A DNA stretch of 64,000 bases from Massilia kyonggiensis (GTDB lineage: Bacteria > Pseudomonadota > Gammaproteobacteria > Burkholderiales > Burkholderiaceae_D): the NCBI RefSeq assembly GCF_024756235.1, contig NZ_JANUGY010000004.1:310001-374000 (forward strand), given 5' to 3'. Every line of letters begins with the position of its first letter. The first letter of the stretch is position 1. Shown here one piece after another: positions 37,312 to 46,220 of the stretch. The notes beneath the pieces were generated by a model. It had not been told where the DNA came from, did no database searches, and saw nothing but the letters and a program-made list of their open reading frames with translations. Position numbers and translations under genes: made by a program.

Positions 37312-38196
37312 GGCCTCCGTGAGCATGTCGAACAGGGTGCGCGCGGCCGGCGCCATCGTGTGGTTGCGCTTGGAGATCAGGCCCAGCGTCCGGTGGATCG
37401 CCGGATTCACGAGGGGCACGCCGACGATGGTGTCCGGCCGGCCGGGCAGCACGGAGAGTCCGGGCACCGCAGCCACGCCCATCCCCGCCTCGACGAGCGC
37501 CAGCACGCCGGACACGTGGTTCACCTCGCACAGGATGACCGGGTGCTTCTCGACGCCGGCCAGCGCCGCATCGATGACGGTGCGGTTGCCGCTCGATTTC
37601 GCGACCGAGATATAGCGCTCGTCGACGGTCTCCTTCCAGCTGAGTTCCTTGCGTCCTGCCAGCGGATGGTCGCTGCGCATGGCCAGCACATAGTTCTCGA
37701 CGTAGATCGGCTCGAACTCGATCTCGGGATTTTCCGCGCCGGTGAAGTTGATGCCGAAATCCGCTTCGCCCGCCAGCACGAGGTTCAGCACGTCCTGCGC
37801 GCTCTCGTCGTGCACGCGCACGCGGATGCGGGGAAAGCGCTCGCTGAAGCGCGTCAGCACGTCCGGCAGGAAGTGCCACACGGCGGAGGGCACGCACGCG
37901 AACGTGACGGAGCCGGTGCGGTGCGCCGCGAGGTCGGCGACGCCCAGCACCGCGTCTTCCAGCCCGTCCAGCGCCGTGCGCACGTTCACGAGAAAGGTCT
38001 GGCCGACGTTCGTCAGCTGTACTCGGCGCGTGGTCCGCTCGAACAGCTTCACGCCGAGGCTTTCCTCGAGCTTGTCGATGCGCCGGCTCAGCGCCGACTG
38101 GGACAGGAACAGGTCGGACGCGGCCTGCCGGAAGCTGGCGCGTTCGGCGACGGCCACGAACGCCTGCAAGTCATGGAGGTCGTAATTGATGCGCAT
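37297..38196 (-). CDS. LysR-family transcriptional regulator
   Basis: A 299-residue LysR protein. The DNA-binding helix-turn-helix is LQAFVAVAERASFRQAASDLFLSQSALSRR, followed by a linker helix and a substrate-binding-fold effector domain. It is divergent from the porin-binding protein-MHS transporter unit, with an inverted repeat suitable for LysR binding between them (38217-38233). It therefore likely controls uptake of the organic acid handled by that unit. Confidence 0.9.
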   Translation of the reverse strand: MRINYDLHDLQAFVAVAERASFRQAASDLFLSQSALSRRIDKLEESLGVKLFERTTRRVQLTNVGQTFLVNVRTALDGLEDAVLGVADLAAHRTGSVTFACVPSAVWHFLPDVLTRFSERFPRIRVRVHDESAQDVLNLVLAGEADFGINFTGAENPEIEFEPIYVENYVLAMRSDHPLAGRKELSWKETVDERYISVAKSSGNRTVIDAALAGVEKHPVILCEVNHVSGVLALVEAGMGVAAVPGLSVLPGRPDTIVGVPLVNPAIHRTLGLISKRNHTMAPAARTLFDMLTEALVKP

Positions 38197-38216
38197 GGCG
38201 CAAGAATACGCGTGAA

Positions 38217-38233
38217 ATTTGCAATTATCAAAT
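38217..38233. promoter_or_regulatory. Candidate LysR binding site
   Basis: ATTTG-N7-CAAAT is a perfect inverted repeat containing the T-N11-A pattern of LysR operators. It lies 20 bp before the LysR start and 70 bp before the divergent porin start. Confidence 0.6.
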
Positions 38234-38303
38234 CATTCCTTTTGTCGGATGATCTAGCCACTCAGCCATCAGCCTCGCCAAGAAGGCAACACAAGGAGAC
38301 ACC

Positions 38304-39341
38304 GTGCGCCATTCCTGCGCCTTCACCGTATTACTCGCCGCCAGCGGCACCTGCTGCGCCCAGGCCGGCGTCAACCTGTACGGCATCGTCGACGTCGGCT
38401 TGCGCGCCGTCGACGGCACGATGGCCGTCGCGAGCGGCATCAACCAGACCAGCCGCTGGGGCATCCGCGGCCAGGAAGACCTGGGCGGCGGGTGGAAGGC
38501 CGTGTTCCGGCTCGAAGGCGGCATGAACGCCGACACCGGCACGCAGGCCAAGAGCGACCGCCTGTTCGACCGCCAGGCGTGGGCCGGCCTCGACTCGCCA
38601 TACGGCCAGATCGCCGTGGGACGCCAGGCCAACCTCATTTCCGACGCCCTCATCCCCGTCGACCCGATCGGCAAGCGCGACGCGTCGGTCAACCCGAACA
38701 TCAACGTGGCGGGCCTCTCGAATACCGCGTACGGCACGCACGCGTTCGGGCGCCAGTATGGTCCAAGCGGATACGCGGACAATTTCTACCGCCTGGACAA
38801 CACGATCAAGTACACAGCGACCGTCGGCTCATGGCAGGCACGCGCCGCGTATTCGGCCGGCGAAGTCGCGGGCGATGCGAGCGCGTCGAGCAGCCACGGC
38901 GTCGCCCTCGCTTACCAGCGCCCCGACTGGGTCGTCTCCGGCGCGACGATGCAGTTCCGCAGCCGCGACGGCTTGCCGCTCGATGCCTGGAGCCTCGGCG
39001 CCGCAGTGCGGCTCGGCGCGTGGCAGTTGAAGGCGAACGCCGCGCGCAACGACGCGGACACGGGACCGGCCAGGCGCGTCGCCCAGCGGGTGCTGTCCGC
39101 CGGCGTGAGCCGCCCGCTTGCCCGCGGCCTGCTCGTCACGACGGCCTGGTACAGCGTGCGGCGCGAGGCCACCGGCTACACGGACGACGGCTTCGACCGC
39201 GGCTTCCTGTTCGTCGAAAAGACGCTGGCGCCGCGCACGACGGCGTACGTGGAAGCCGATTACACGGCCTGGCGCGGCGACGCCGCGGCCAGGGACCGCC
39301 ACGGCACGGGCGTCACGCTCGGCCTCATGCAGAAATTCTGA
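38304..39341 (+). CDS. Gram-negative general porin
   Basis: A 345-residue outer-membrane porin of the betaproteobacterial OmpC-like family. It has a signal peptide ending CAQA, then GVNLYGIVDVGL, the usual first strand, and the SRWGIRGQEDLGGGWKAVFRLE segment (shown within limits), and it ends in LGLMQKF with terminal Phe. GTG 38304 is the start, with AAGGAG 7 bases upstream. It heads a three-gene unit with a binding protein and an MHS transporter, suggesting a dedicated entry pore. Confidence 0.9.
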   Translation: MRHSCAFTVLLAASGTCCAQAGVNLYGIVDVGLRAVDGTMAVASGINQTSRWGIRGQEDLGGGWKAVFRLEGGMNADTGTQAKSDRLFDRQAWAGLDSPYGQIAVGRQANLISDALIPVDPIGKRDASVNPNINVAGLSNTAYGTHAFGRQYGPSGYADNFYRLDNTIKYTATVGSWQARAAYSAGEVAGDASASSSHGVALAYQRPDWVVSGATMQFRSRDGLPLDAWSLGAAVRLGAWQLKANAARNDADTGPARRVAQRVLSAGVSRPLARGLLVTTAWYSVRREATGYTDDGFDRGFLFVEKTLAPRTTAYVEADYTAWRGDAAARDRHGTGVTLGLMQKF

Positions 39342-39354
39342 CAAGGAGACACTC

Positions 39355-40125
39355 ATGCACTTCAAGACCACCCTGGCCGCCCTCGCATTCGCCAGCGCCG
39401 GCGCGGCCCACGCCACCGACGTCCACGTCGTCAGCTCGGGCGGTTTCGCCCAGGCGTACAAGGACTTGTCCGGCACGTACGAACGCACCAGCGGCGACCG
39501 GCTCGTGTCGGAATGGGGCCCGTCGATGGGCGCGACGAAGAACGCGATTCCCGCACGCCTCGCCCGCGGCGAACATGTCGACGTCGTCATCATGGTGGGC
39601 GACGCGCTCGACAAGCTGATGGCCGAGGGCAAGCTCGAACCGGGCAGCAAGGTCGTCCTCGCCGACTCCCCGATCGCGTGCGCCGTGCGGCATGGCGCGG
39701 CGCAGCCCGACATCCGCACCGTCGACGGCCTGCGCCAGGCCTTCCTGCACGCGTCGAAAGTGGCCTATTCGGACAGCGCGAGCGGCGAGTACATCAAGCG
39801 CGAACTGCTGGACAGGCTGAACATCCACGAGCAGATGCAAGGCAAAGCTGCGCAGATCCCGGCCACGCCGGTGGGCGAGATCATCGCGCATGGCGAGGCC
39901 GATTTCGGCTGCCAGCAAAGGAGCGAGCTGAAACCGGTGCAGGGCATCGACATCGTCGGCCTGCTGCCCGCCGAAGTCCAGCGCAGGACGCAGTTCGCGG
40001 GCGCCGTCGTGCGCGGCGCTCCGCACGCGGACGCGGGTCGCGCCCTGCTCCGCTTCCTCGCGTCCCCCGCCAACGCGCCCGCCATCGAGGCCACCGGACT
40101 CGAACCCGTCGCGGCCCCGCACTGA
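39355..40125 (+). CDS. Periplasmic substrate-binding protein, ModA-like fold
   Basis: A 256-residue periplasmic protein with a signal peptide (residues 1-20, ending AHA). The sequence VHVVSSGGFAQAYKDLSGTYERTSG resembles the ModA/Wtp-like branch of type 2 binding proteins that is often annotated as molybdate-binding but includes organic-anion binders. AAGGAG precedes ATG 39355, 13 bp after the porin stop. There is no ABC permease or ATPase nearby; the next gene is an MHS symporter. It may feed or sense the ligand. The ligand is not predictable. Confidence 0.8.
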   Translation: MHFKTTLAALAFASAGAAHATDVHVVSSGGFAQAYKDLSGTYERTSGDRLVSEWGPSMGATKNAIPARLARGEHVDVVIMVGDALDKLMAEGKLEPGSKVVLADSPIACAVRHGAAQPDIRTVDGLRQAFLHASKVAYSDSASGEYIKRELLDRLNIHEQMQGKAAQIPATPVGEIIAHGEADFGCQQRSELKPVQGIDIVGLLPAEVQRRTQFAGAVVRGAPHADAGRALLRFLASPANAPAIEATGLEPVAAPH

Positions 40126-40146
40126 ACCTCATCCGGAGACACGATC

Positions 40147-41469
40147 ATGACCAGTCAAACCACCGTCGCGGCGCCCGCCGCAACAGCAGCACCCGCGCGC
40201 GGGCCATCGAAGCTCGGCGCCGTCATCCGCGTCACGAGCGGGAATTTCATCGAGATGTACGATTTCTTCCTGTTCGGCTTCTACGCGAACCAGATCGCGG
40301 CCGCGTTCTTCCCGTCCACCAGCGAGTACGCCGCGCTGATGATGACGTTCGCCACGTTCGGCGCCGGCTTCTTCATGCGGCCGCTGGGCGCGATCTTCCT
40401 GGGCAGCTACGTCGACCGCATCGGACGCCGCAAGGGCCTCGTGCTGACGCTCGGGATCATGGCGTCGGGCACGGCGCTGATCGCGTTCGTCCCCGGTTAT
40501 GCGACCATCGGCCTCATGGCGCCGCTGCTCGTGCTGGTCGGCCGCCTGCTGCAGGGCTTTTCCGCGGGCGTGGAACTGGGCGGCGTGTCCGTCTACCTGT
40601 CCGAGATGGCGACGCCGGGCAACAAGGGGTATTACGTGAGCTGGCAATCGGCCAGCCAGCAGGTGGCCGTCGTGTTTTCCGCCGCGCTGGGCTATGGCCT
40701 GAACCACGCGATGCCGAAGGACGTCATCGCCGACTGGGGCTGGCGCATCCCGTTCTTCATCGGCTGCTCGATCATCCCCGTCGTCTTCTACATCCGCCGC
40801 TCGCTGCAGGAGACGCAGGCCTACCTGCAGCAGAAGTCGCACCCGACGTTCGCGCAGATGATGCGCACGCTGACCCTGAACTGGCCCATCGTGACGGCCG
40901 GCGCGATGCTGGTCGTGATGACGACGGTCGCGTTCTACCTGATCACCGTGTACACGCCCACGTTCGGCAAGAGCGTGCTGCACCTGTCGACCGAGGAGAG
41001 CCTGCTCGTGACCCTGTGCGTCGGCGTGTCGAACTTCATCTGGCTGCCCGTGATGGGCGCGCTGTCGGACCGCATCGGCCGCTGGCCCGTGATGGCCGTC
41101 TGCTCGGCGCTGGCCGCCGTGACGGCGTATCCCGCGCTGGCGTGGCTGATCGCGCATCCCAGCTTCGGCAATATGGTGATGATCGAGCTGTGGCTGTCGT
41201 TCCTGTACGGCAGCTACAACGGCGCCACCATCGTCGCGCTCACGGAAATCATCCCGATGCAGGTGCGCACGACCGGGTTCTCGCTCGCGTACAGCCTCGC
41301 GACCGCGCTGTTCGGCGGCATGACGCCGCTGCTCTCGACGTGGCTGATCGAAGCCACGGGCGACAAGGCGGCACCCGGCTGGTGGATGGCGGGCGCCGCC
41401 GCGATCAGCCTGTTCGCGGTGTTCCTCGTCTACCGCGGGATCGTCAAGGAGCGCGTGGCCGTCAATTGA
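40147..41469 (+). CDS. MHS-family organic acid:H+ symporter (citrate/tricarballylate type)
   Basis: A 440-residue MFS protein of the metabolite:H+ symporter family. Telling motifs are [16 protein letters not shown] in segment 1, [21 protein letters not shown] in loop 2-3 (shown within limits) and [15 protein letters not shown] in segment 4. It is closest in character to citrate or tricarballylate carriers such as CitA/TcuC. It is last in the LysR-controlled unit with porin and binding protein, so the set is probably for a di- or tricarboxylate. Confidence 0.85.
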   Translation: MTSQTTVAAPAATAAPARGPSKLGAVIRVTSGNFIEMYDFFLFGFYANQIAAAFFPSTSEYAALMMTFATFGAGFFMRPLGAIFLGSYVDRIGRRKGLVLTLGIMASGTALIAFVPGYATIGLMAPLLVLVGRLLQGFSAGVELGGVSVYLSEMATPGNKGYYVSWQSASQQVAVVFSAALGYGLNHAMPKDVIADWGWRIPFFIGCSIIPVVFYIRRSLQETQAYLQQKSHPTFAQMMRTLTLNWPIVTAGAMLVVMTTVAFYLITVYTPTFGKSVLHLSTEESLLVTLCVGVSNFIWLPVMGALSDRIGRWPVMAVCSALAAVTAYPALAWLIAHPSFGNMVMIELWLSFLYGSYNGATIVALTEIIPMQVRTTGFSLAYSLATALFGGMTPLLSTWLIEATGDKAAPGWWMAGAAAISLFAVFLVYRGIVKERVAVN

Positions 41470-41869
41470 AACGGCCGCCGATGCCGCCGACGCTGTAGCG
41501 CCCCGCACCCAGCAGGGCCACGGCGACGGCGGCGCCCAGATACATCCCCTGCAGTTCGAGCGCCCAGCCGCCGGTGTCGTTCAGGGTGAAGAACTGGCTC
41601 GTGTGGACCAGCATCAGGGCCACGATCATGTTCACGGCCACGACGACGGCCGCGGCCCGGGTGAACACGCCGAACAGGATCAGCAGCGGCGCGATCACTT
41701 CGCCGATGTACACGAGGTAGCCGAGCGCCCCGGGCAGGCCGGCCTTTGCAAGCATGCCGCTGATGAAGCCGACGCCCCCGATCAGCTTCGACACGCCATG
41801 AAACAGGATCAGGACGGCCAGCACGATACGCAGGACCAGCTTGCCGCCATCGTCCGTCTTGGTTTCCAT
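41462..41869 (-). CDS. DoxX family membrane protein
   Basis: A 135-residue protein with four hydrophobic segments and the DoxX-family pattern [20 protein letters not shown] at the start and [16 protein letters not shown] in the middle. ATG 41869 has AAGGAGG 6 bases upstream. Family members are linked to redox or thiosulfate-related functions, but the role here is unknown. The 3' end overlaps the MHS transporter by 8 bp tail-to-tail. Confidence 0.85.
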   Translation of the reverse strand: METKTDDGGKLVLRIVLAVLILFHGVSKLIGGVGFISGMLAKAGLPGALGYLVYIGEVIAPLLILFGVFTRAAAVVVAVNMIVALMLVHTSQFFTLNDTGGWALELQGMYLGAAVAVALLGAGRYSVGGIGGRFN

Positions 41870-41935
41870 ATCGCCTCCTTGATGTGAGCACGGCAGGTAT
41901 ACTCCCATGGTACGCCACCTGAAGAGAACGAGCCG

Positions 41936-42787
41936 TTGATTCCCGAACCAGACAAGAACGCCCGCGTGCGCGGCGTCACGTCGATCGCCGCCATGCGCGA
42001 CGCCATCCGTGACGCGTCACGCAAACTCCCGCCGCTGACCGCCATTCCCCGCTTCCGGACGCTCGATCGCGCCGCCTTCCGCGCGCAGGCGGAACGGGGG
42101 CTGCCGTTCATGATCACGGGTCTCGTCGGCCGCTGGCCGCTGTGCGCGTTCACGCCGGACCAGTTGCGCGCCCGCTTCGGCGCCGTGCCCGTGCGGGCCC
42201 GCGTGGGCGACTACATCGGCACCGCGTTCGCGCCGGACCGCGCGATGCGCGACATGGCCATGGGAGAGTACCTCGATCTCATCGCGGACTGGCGGGACGG
42301 CCTGCCGCCGTACGTCGGCAACCTGGAGATCAACGAACTGAATGCGATGTGCCATTGGCCCGGCTATTTCGGGAAGATGGGACCGCCCCGCTTCTGGCTC
42401 GGACCCGCCGGCACGGTGACGCCGCTGCATTGCGACTACGACGACAATATCTTCGCGCAGGTGTGGGGCACGAAGCGGATCTTCCTGGTCCCGCCCCACC
42501 ACGACGAATTCCTGTATGTGCGCGAAGCGAATCCGGTGCTGTTCGGGTCCCCGTTCGATCCGGAGCAACCCGATTTCGATGCGTACCCGCTCGCTCGCGC
42601 TGCGGCGCCGGTCGAATGCATCGTCCAACCCGGCGACATGCTGTACGTGCCCGCCGGCTGGTATCACCAGGTGCGGGCGTTGACGTTCGCGCTGTCCGTC
42701 AACCGCTGGGCCAGGGCGATGCCGCTCGCGCTGAAGGACGATCCCACGCTCAAGGCTGGAGCCGATAGCCGACCGCCGTCTCCGTGA
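41936..42787 (+). CDS. Stand-alone JmjC-like cupin (cupin_8) protein
   Basis: A 283-residue JmjC-like oxygenase. The metal site is His-x-Asp in TPLHCDYDDN with the distal His in AGWYHQVRAL, and the family phrase GDMLYVPAGWYHQV is complete. Initiation is probably at TTG 41936 (GAAGAGAA upstream); the next in-frame ATG is codon 20. It is a paralogue of the cupin at 10670-11677 but has no SapC or halogenase partner here. It probably hydroxylates a protein or small molecule. Its end overlaps the convergent kdpE-like gene by 38 bp. Confidence 0.82.
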   Translation: MIPEPDKNARVRGVTSIAAMRDAIRDASRKLPPLTAIPRFRTLDRAAFRAQAERGLPFMITGLVGRWPLCAFTPDQLRARFGAVPVRARVGDYIGTAFAPDRAMRDMAMGEYLDLIADWRDGLPPYVGNLEINELNAMCHWPGYFGKMGPPRFWLGPAGTVTPLHCDYDDNIFAQVWGTKRIFLVPPHHDEFLYVREANPVLFGSPFDPEQPDFDAYPLARAAAPVECIVQPGDMLYVPAGWYHQVRALTFALSVNRWARAMPLALKDDPTLKAGADSRPPSP

Positions 42788-43448
42788 GCAGGTACCGCGG
42801 TTGCGCGGGATCGTCTTCCAGCTTCTGGCGCAGATGGCCCATGTAGATGCGCACGTAATGACCGTTGTCCGCGTTCGACGGCCCCCAGACCTCGCGCAGC
42901 AGCTGCGGCGCCGTGACGACGCGGCCCAGGTTCGCGACCAGCACGGACAACAGCTTGTATTCGGTCGGCGTCAGGTGCACGGGCTCGCCGTCGCGCTGCA
43001 CCGTGCGCCTGTCCAGGTCGACCTCGACCCGGCCGAACGCGATGCGCGCGGAGGCGTCGCCACCCGCCTTGTGCTGGCGGCGCAAGGCGGCACGCACGCG
43101 TGCGAGCAGTTCGCCGATGCCGAAGGGCTTCGTCAGGTAGTCGTCCGCACCGGCGTCCAGCGCCGTGATCTTGTCCGCCTCGTCGATGCGCGCGGACAGC
43201 ACGATGATGGGCACGGGGCTCCACGTCCGCACGTCGCGGATCAGCCGCAGGCCATCGCCGTCGGGCAGGCCCAGGTCGAGGATGATGAGGTCGGGCGTGC
43301 GCGTACCGGCGTCGATCAGGCCGCGCTTCAGCGTCTCGGACTGGTGCACCTGCCAGCCCTCGCCTTCCAGGGCCAGGCGGACGAATCGGCGGATCTGCGG
43401 CTCGTCCTCGACGATGAGGGCGACGGGTGCGGCGGGTTCAATGCTCAT
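42750..43448 (-). CDS. kdpE: KdpE-like response regulator
   Basis: A 232-residue OmpR/PhoB-type regulator with a receiver domain (phospho-acceptor Asp58 in IILDLGLP, acidic pocket VEDE, Lys in TKPF) and a C-terminal winged helix. The ending QKLEDDPAQPRYLLTE is characteristic of KdpE. In the classical system it activates kdpFABC for high-affinity K+ uptake, but no such genes are visible here. It is coupled to the sensor gene by an 11-bp overlap. Confidence 0.85.
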   Translation of the reverse strand: MSIEPAAPVALIVEDEPQIRRFVRLALEGEGWQVHQSETLKRGLIDAGTRTPDLIILDLGLPDGDGLRLIRDVRTWSPVPIIVLSARIDEADKITALDAGADDYLTKPFGIGELLARVRAALRRQHKAGGDASARIAFGRVEVDLDRRTVQRDGEPVHLTPTEYKLLSVLVANLGRVVTAPQLLREVWGPSNADNGHYVRIYMGHLRQKLEDDPAQPRYLLTETAVGYRLQP

Positions 43449-45417
43449 GCTGGTCGATGGGGTGGTCGTGGTGTTCCGGATCGGCGTCGGGCAGCGGCGG
43501 CGGCTCGCCCAAGGGCAGGCTCAGTTCGAAGCAGGCGCCGGCGTCCGGCAGGTTGAAGGCGCGCATGCGGCCGCCGTGCGCCTCGACGATGGCGCGGCAG
43601 ATCGCCAGGCCCAGGCCGACCCCGGCGATCGGCGATTCCTGCTGGCCGCGCACGAATTTTTCGAACAGCGCGTCCTCGCGGCCCGCCGGCACGCCGGGAC
43701 CGTCGTCGCACACGGCGACGACGAGCATCCCCGCTTCCGCGCGCGCCCCGATCGTCACGTGCGCATACGGCGGCGTGTACTTGCCCGCGTTTTCCAGCAG
43801 GTTGCACAACACGCGCTCGAGCAGCGTCGCGTCGAAGCGCACGAGCGGCAGGCCGCGCGGGATGCGCGTGTCGACCGTGCGCGCACCCAGCTGCCAGCGG
43901 CAGGCCCGGAGGGCGCTGCCGATCGTCTCCTCGACCATCTGCCATTGCAGGTTCAGTTTCACCCCGCCGCTCTGGATGCGGGCCATGTCGAGCAGGTTGG
44001 CGACGAGGGTGCTCATGCGCCGGGCTTCGTCGCGCAGCGCGTTCGCCAGCTCCATCTGCGCGGCGGCCAGCGGCGGACGCGATAACGTCAGCGATTCGGA
44101 CAGGCCGACCAGGCTGGTGAGCGGCGTACGCAAATCGTGCGACAGCGCGGCCAGCAGCGAATTGCGCAGGCGCTCGCCCTCCATGCGCACGACGGCGTCC
44201 TGGGCCACGTCCACGTAGTGCACCCGCTCCAGCGCGATGGCGGCCAGCGCCGCGAAGGCGTCCAGCAGTTCGCGCCGCTCCGGCACCAGCAATGCCGCGA
44301 CATCCGGCACGCGTACCGCGAGCACGCCGCGCGAGCGCATCGGCGCCAGCAGCGGCAAATAGAGGTAAGGATTGCTGGGCAGCGTGCCCGTGCCCGCACC
44401 CGCCGGCGCCGCATGGTCGAACGCCCACTGCGCCGCCGCCATGTCCAGCACGCTCAGCACGGGCGCCCGCTCCGCGCTGCCCGGGTCCGCGACCGGCCAG
44501 CGCAACCTGCGCGCATCGTCCGGCAGCAGGATCGCGGCGCGCGCGTCGAAGGTGCGCGCGAGGAAGCGGCGGGTGATCTCGAACACCTGCTCCGTCTGCA
44601 GCGCGACGGACAGCGCCCGCGCGAATTCGTACAGCGCACGGGTGCGGGCCTCGCGGCCGATCGCGCTTTCGGCCTGCTCGCGCAGGTCCGACGTCAGCCG
44701 CGCCGTGATCCAGCCGACGGCCAGCATCACGACCAGTGCGACCGCATACTTGAATTCGCTGACGTCGTACTGGCGGCGCGGCGCCGCGACGACGAGCGCG
44801 CAAAAGCCGACGAGCGTCGCGACGATCGCCGGCCCCCGCCCGAGGCGGATCGCGACGAGCACCACCGTCAGCAGGAACAGCATGGCCACGTTGGCCACGT
44901 CCAGCAGCGGCAGCAACGGCAGCGCCACGAGCGCGGTGGCCAGGCTTGCGCCCACGGCGGCCAGGTAGGGGCGCGGCGTGGGCTTCCCGCCCGGCCGCGG
45001 CCCGGCAACGACGGCCGCCGACGGCGCGGCGACGTCCACCAGATCCAGTTCCGGCGCCGCAAGCGTCAGCCGGCGGCCGAACGGCATGCGCCACCACATG
45101 GACCCGTGCTCGCGCGCCAGCACGGCCATCTTGCAGCCGTGGCGGCGCGCATAGCCGGCGGCGACGGCGGGGGCGTCGCGGCCTTCCAGCACGGCCGTGA
45201 CGGCGCCCTGTGCGTGGGCCCGGCGCAGCAGTTCGAGCGTGCGCAGGCGGGCCGCTTCGCCGCGGCGGCGCGTGTGCGCGTTTTCGACGAGGACCGCGTG
45301 CCACGGCGCGTCGTGGACCGCCGCGAGCCGGGCCGCCGCGGCGACCGTGGCCTCGTCGCCGGCGTCCGCGCGCAGCACGGCCAGCACCGTGCCTGTCTTC
45401 GATTCGGAACTCTGCAT
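43438..45417 (-). CDS. kdpD: KdpD-like sensor histidine kinase lacking the N-terminal KdpD domain
   Basis: A 659-residue kinase. In order it shows a Usp-like domain (about 8-125), four closely packed transmembrane segments (about 150-240, DUF4118-type), a GAF domain (about 270-405), a HisKA domain with His427 in LSHDLRTPL, and an HATPase domain (NLLENAGKYTP, then DDGPGVP and GLGLAIC). Canonical KdpD is about 890 residues and begins with a roughly 210-residue Walker-containing KdpD domain, which is missing. ATG 45417 starts it; upstream sequence in frame is short and not family-like. The signal sensed may therefore differ from K+. Confidence 0.8.
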   Translation of the reverse strand: MQSSESKTGTVLAVLRADAGDEATVAAAARLAAVHDAPWHAVLVENAHTRRRGEAARLRTLELLRRAHAQGAVTAVLEGRDAPAVAAGYARRHGCKMAVLAREHGSMWWRMPFGRRLTLAAPELDLVDVAAPSAAVVAGPRPGGKPTPRPYLAAVGASLATALVALPLLPLLDVANVAMLFLLTVVLVAIRLGRGPAIVATLVGFCALVVAAPRRQYDVSEFKYAVALVVMLAVGWITARLTSDLREQAESAIGREARTRALYEFARALSVALQTEQVFEITRRFLARTFDARAAILLPDDARRLRWPVADPGSAERAPVLSVLDMAAAQWAFDHAAPAGAGTGTLPSNPYLYLPLLAPMRSRGVLAVRVPDVAALLVPERRELLDAFAALAAIALERVHYVDVAQDAVVRMEGERLRNSLLAALSHDLRTPLTSLVGLSESLTLSRPPLAAAQMELANALRDEARRMSTLVANLLDMARIQSGGVKLNLQWQMVEETIGSALRACRWQLGARTVDTRIPRGLPLVRFDATLLERVLCNLLENAGKYTPPYAHVTIGARAEAGMLVVAVCDDGPGVPAGREDALFEKFVRGQQESPIAGVGLGLAICRAIVEAHGGRMRAFNLPDAGACFELSLPLGEPPPLPDADPEHHDHPIDQHEH

Positions 45418-45484
45418 GCGAGGATGGTAAGCGATCGCCCGTAAAAGCGGCATAAAAAAACCGCTTCCTCCCCGCGCGAGGGCG

Positions 45485-46084
45485 TCAGCCGAACAGCTTG
45501 AGCGCCGTCTTCGCCACCAGCTCGCCCTGGTGGCGCGCGCCGTCCAGCTCATTGCCGCTGGGCTGGCGCTGGCCCTGGCCGCCCGCGATCGTGCTGGCGC
45601 CGTACGGGCTGCAGCCGGTGATCTCGTCCAGCGTCATCTGGCCCGCGAAGCTGTACGGCAGGCCGACGACCACCATCCCGAAGTGCAGCAGGTTCGTGAT
45701 GATCGAAAACAGCGTCGTTTCCTGGCCGCCGTGCTGGGTGGCCGTCGACGTGAACGCGGCGCCGACCTTGCCGTTCAATGCGCCCTTCGCCCACAGCCCG
45801 CCCGTCTGGTCGAGGAACGCGGCCATCTGCGACGGCATGCGGCCGTAGCGCGTGGGCGCGCCGATCACGATGGCGTCGTAGTCCGGCAGTTCGTTCACGG
45901 TCGCGATCGGGGCCGGCTGGTCCAGCTTGAAGTGGCCGTTGCGGGCGACGTCTTCCGGCACCGTCTCGGGCACCCGCTTGACGTCCACGGTCGCACCCGC
46001 CGCGCGCGCGCCTTCCGCCAGCGCGTTCGCCATCTGTTCGATGTGTCCATACGTCGAGTAATACAGCACCAGTACCTTCGCCAT
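45485..46084 (-). CDS. wrbA: WrbA NAD(P)H:quinone oxidoreductase
   Basis: A 199-residue flavodoxin-like FMN enzyme. The FMN phosphate loop is LYYSTYGH (residues 7-14) and the second flavin segment is [19 protein letters not shown]. Length equals the WrbA standard of 198. It reduces quinones by two electrons and limits oxidative stress. AAGGAACGG lies upstream of ATG 46084. It is read divergently from the histidine kinase gene, with no evident link. Confidence 0.92.
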   Translation of the reverse strand: MAKVLVLYYSTYGHIEQMANALAEGARAAGATVDVKRVPETVPEDVARNGHFKLDQPAPIATVNELPDYDAIVIGAPTRYGRMPSQMAAFLDQTGGLWAKGALNGKVGAAFTSTATQHGGQETTLFSIITNLLHFGMVVVGLPYSFAGQMTLDEITGCSPYGASTIAGGQGQRQPSGNELDGARHQGELVAKTALKLFG

Positions 46085-46220
46085 AGCCGTTCCTTTCCCG
46101 TCATGTCGGCGCCACCGGCGGCGCCCCGCCCTCGCTTGCCCGATCGGCAACGATCCGCACATGCTACCGCAACGCGCGCTCTTCCGGCGTCTGTATTAAT
46201 GCAAGTACAATGGCGCCCTG

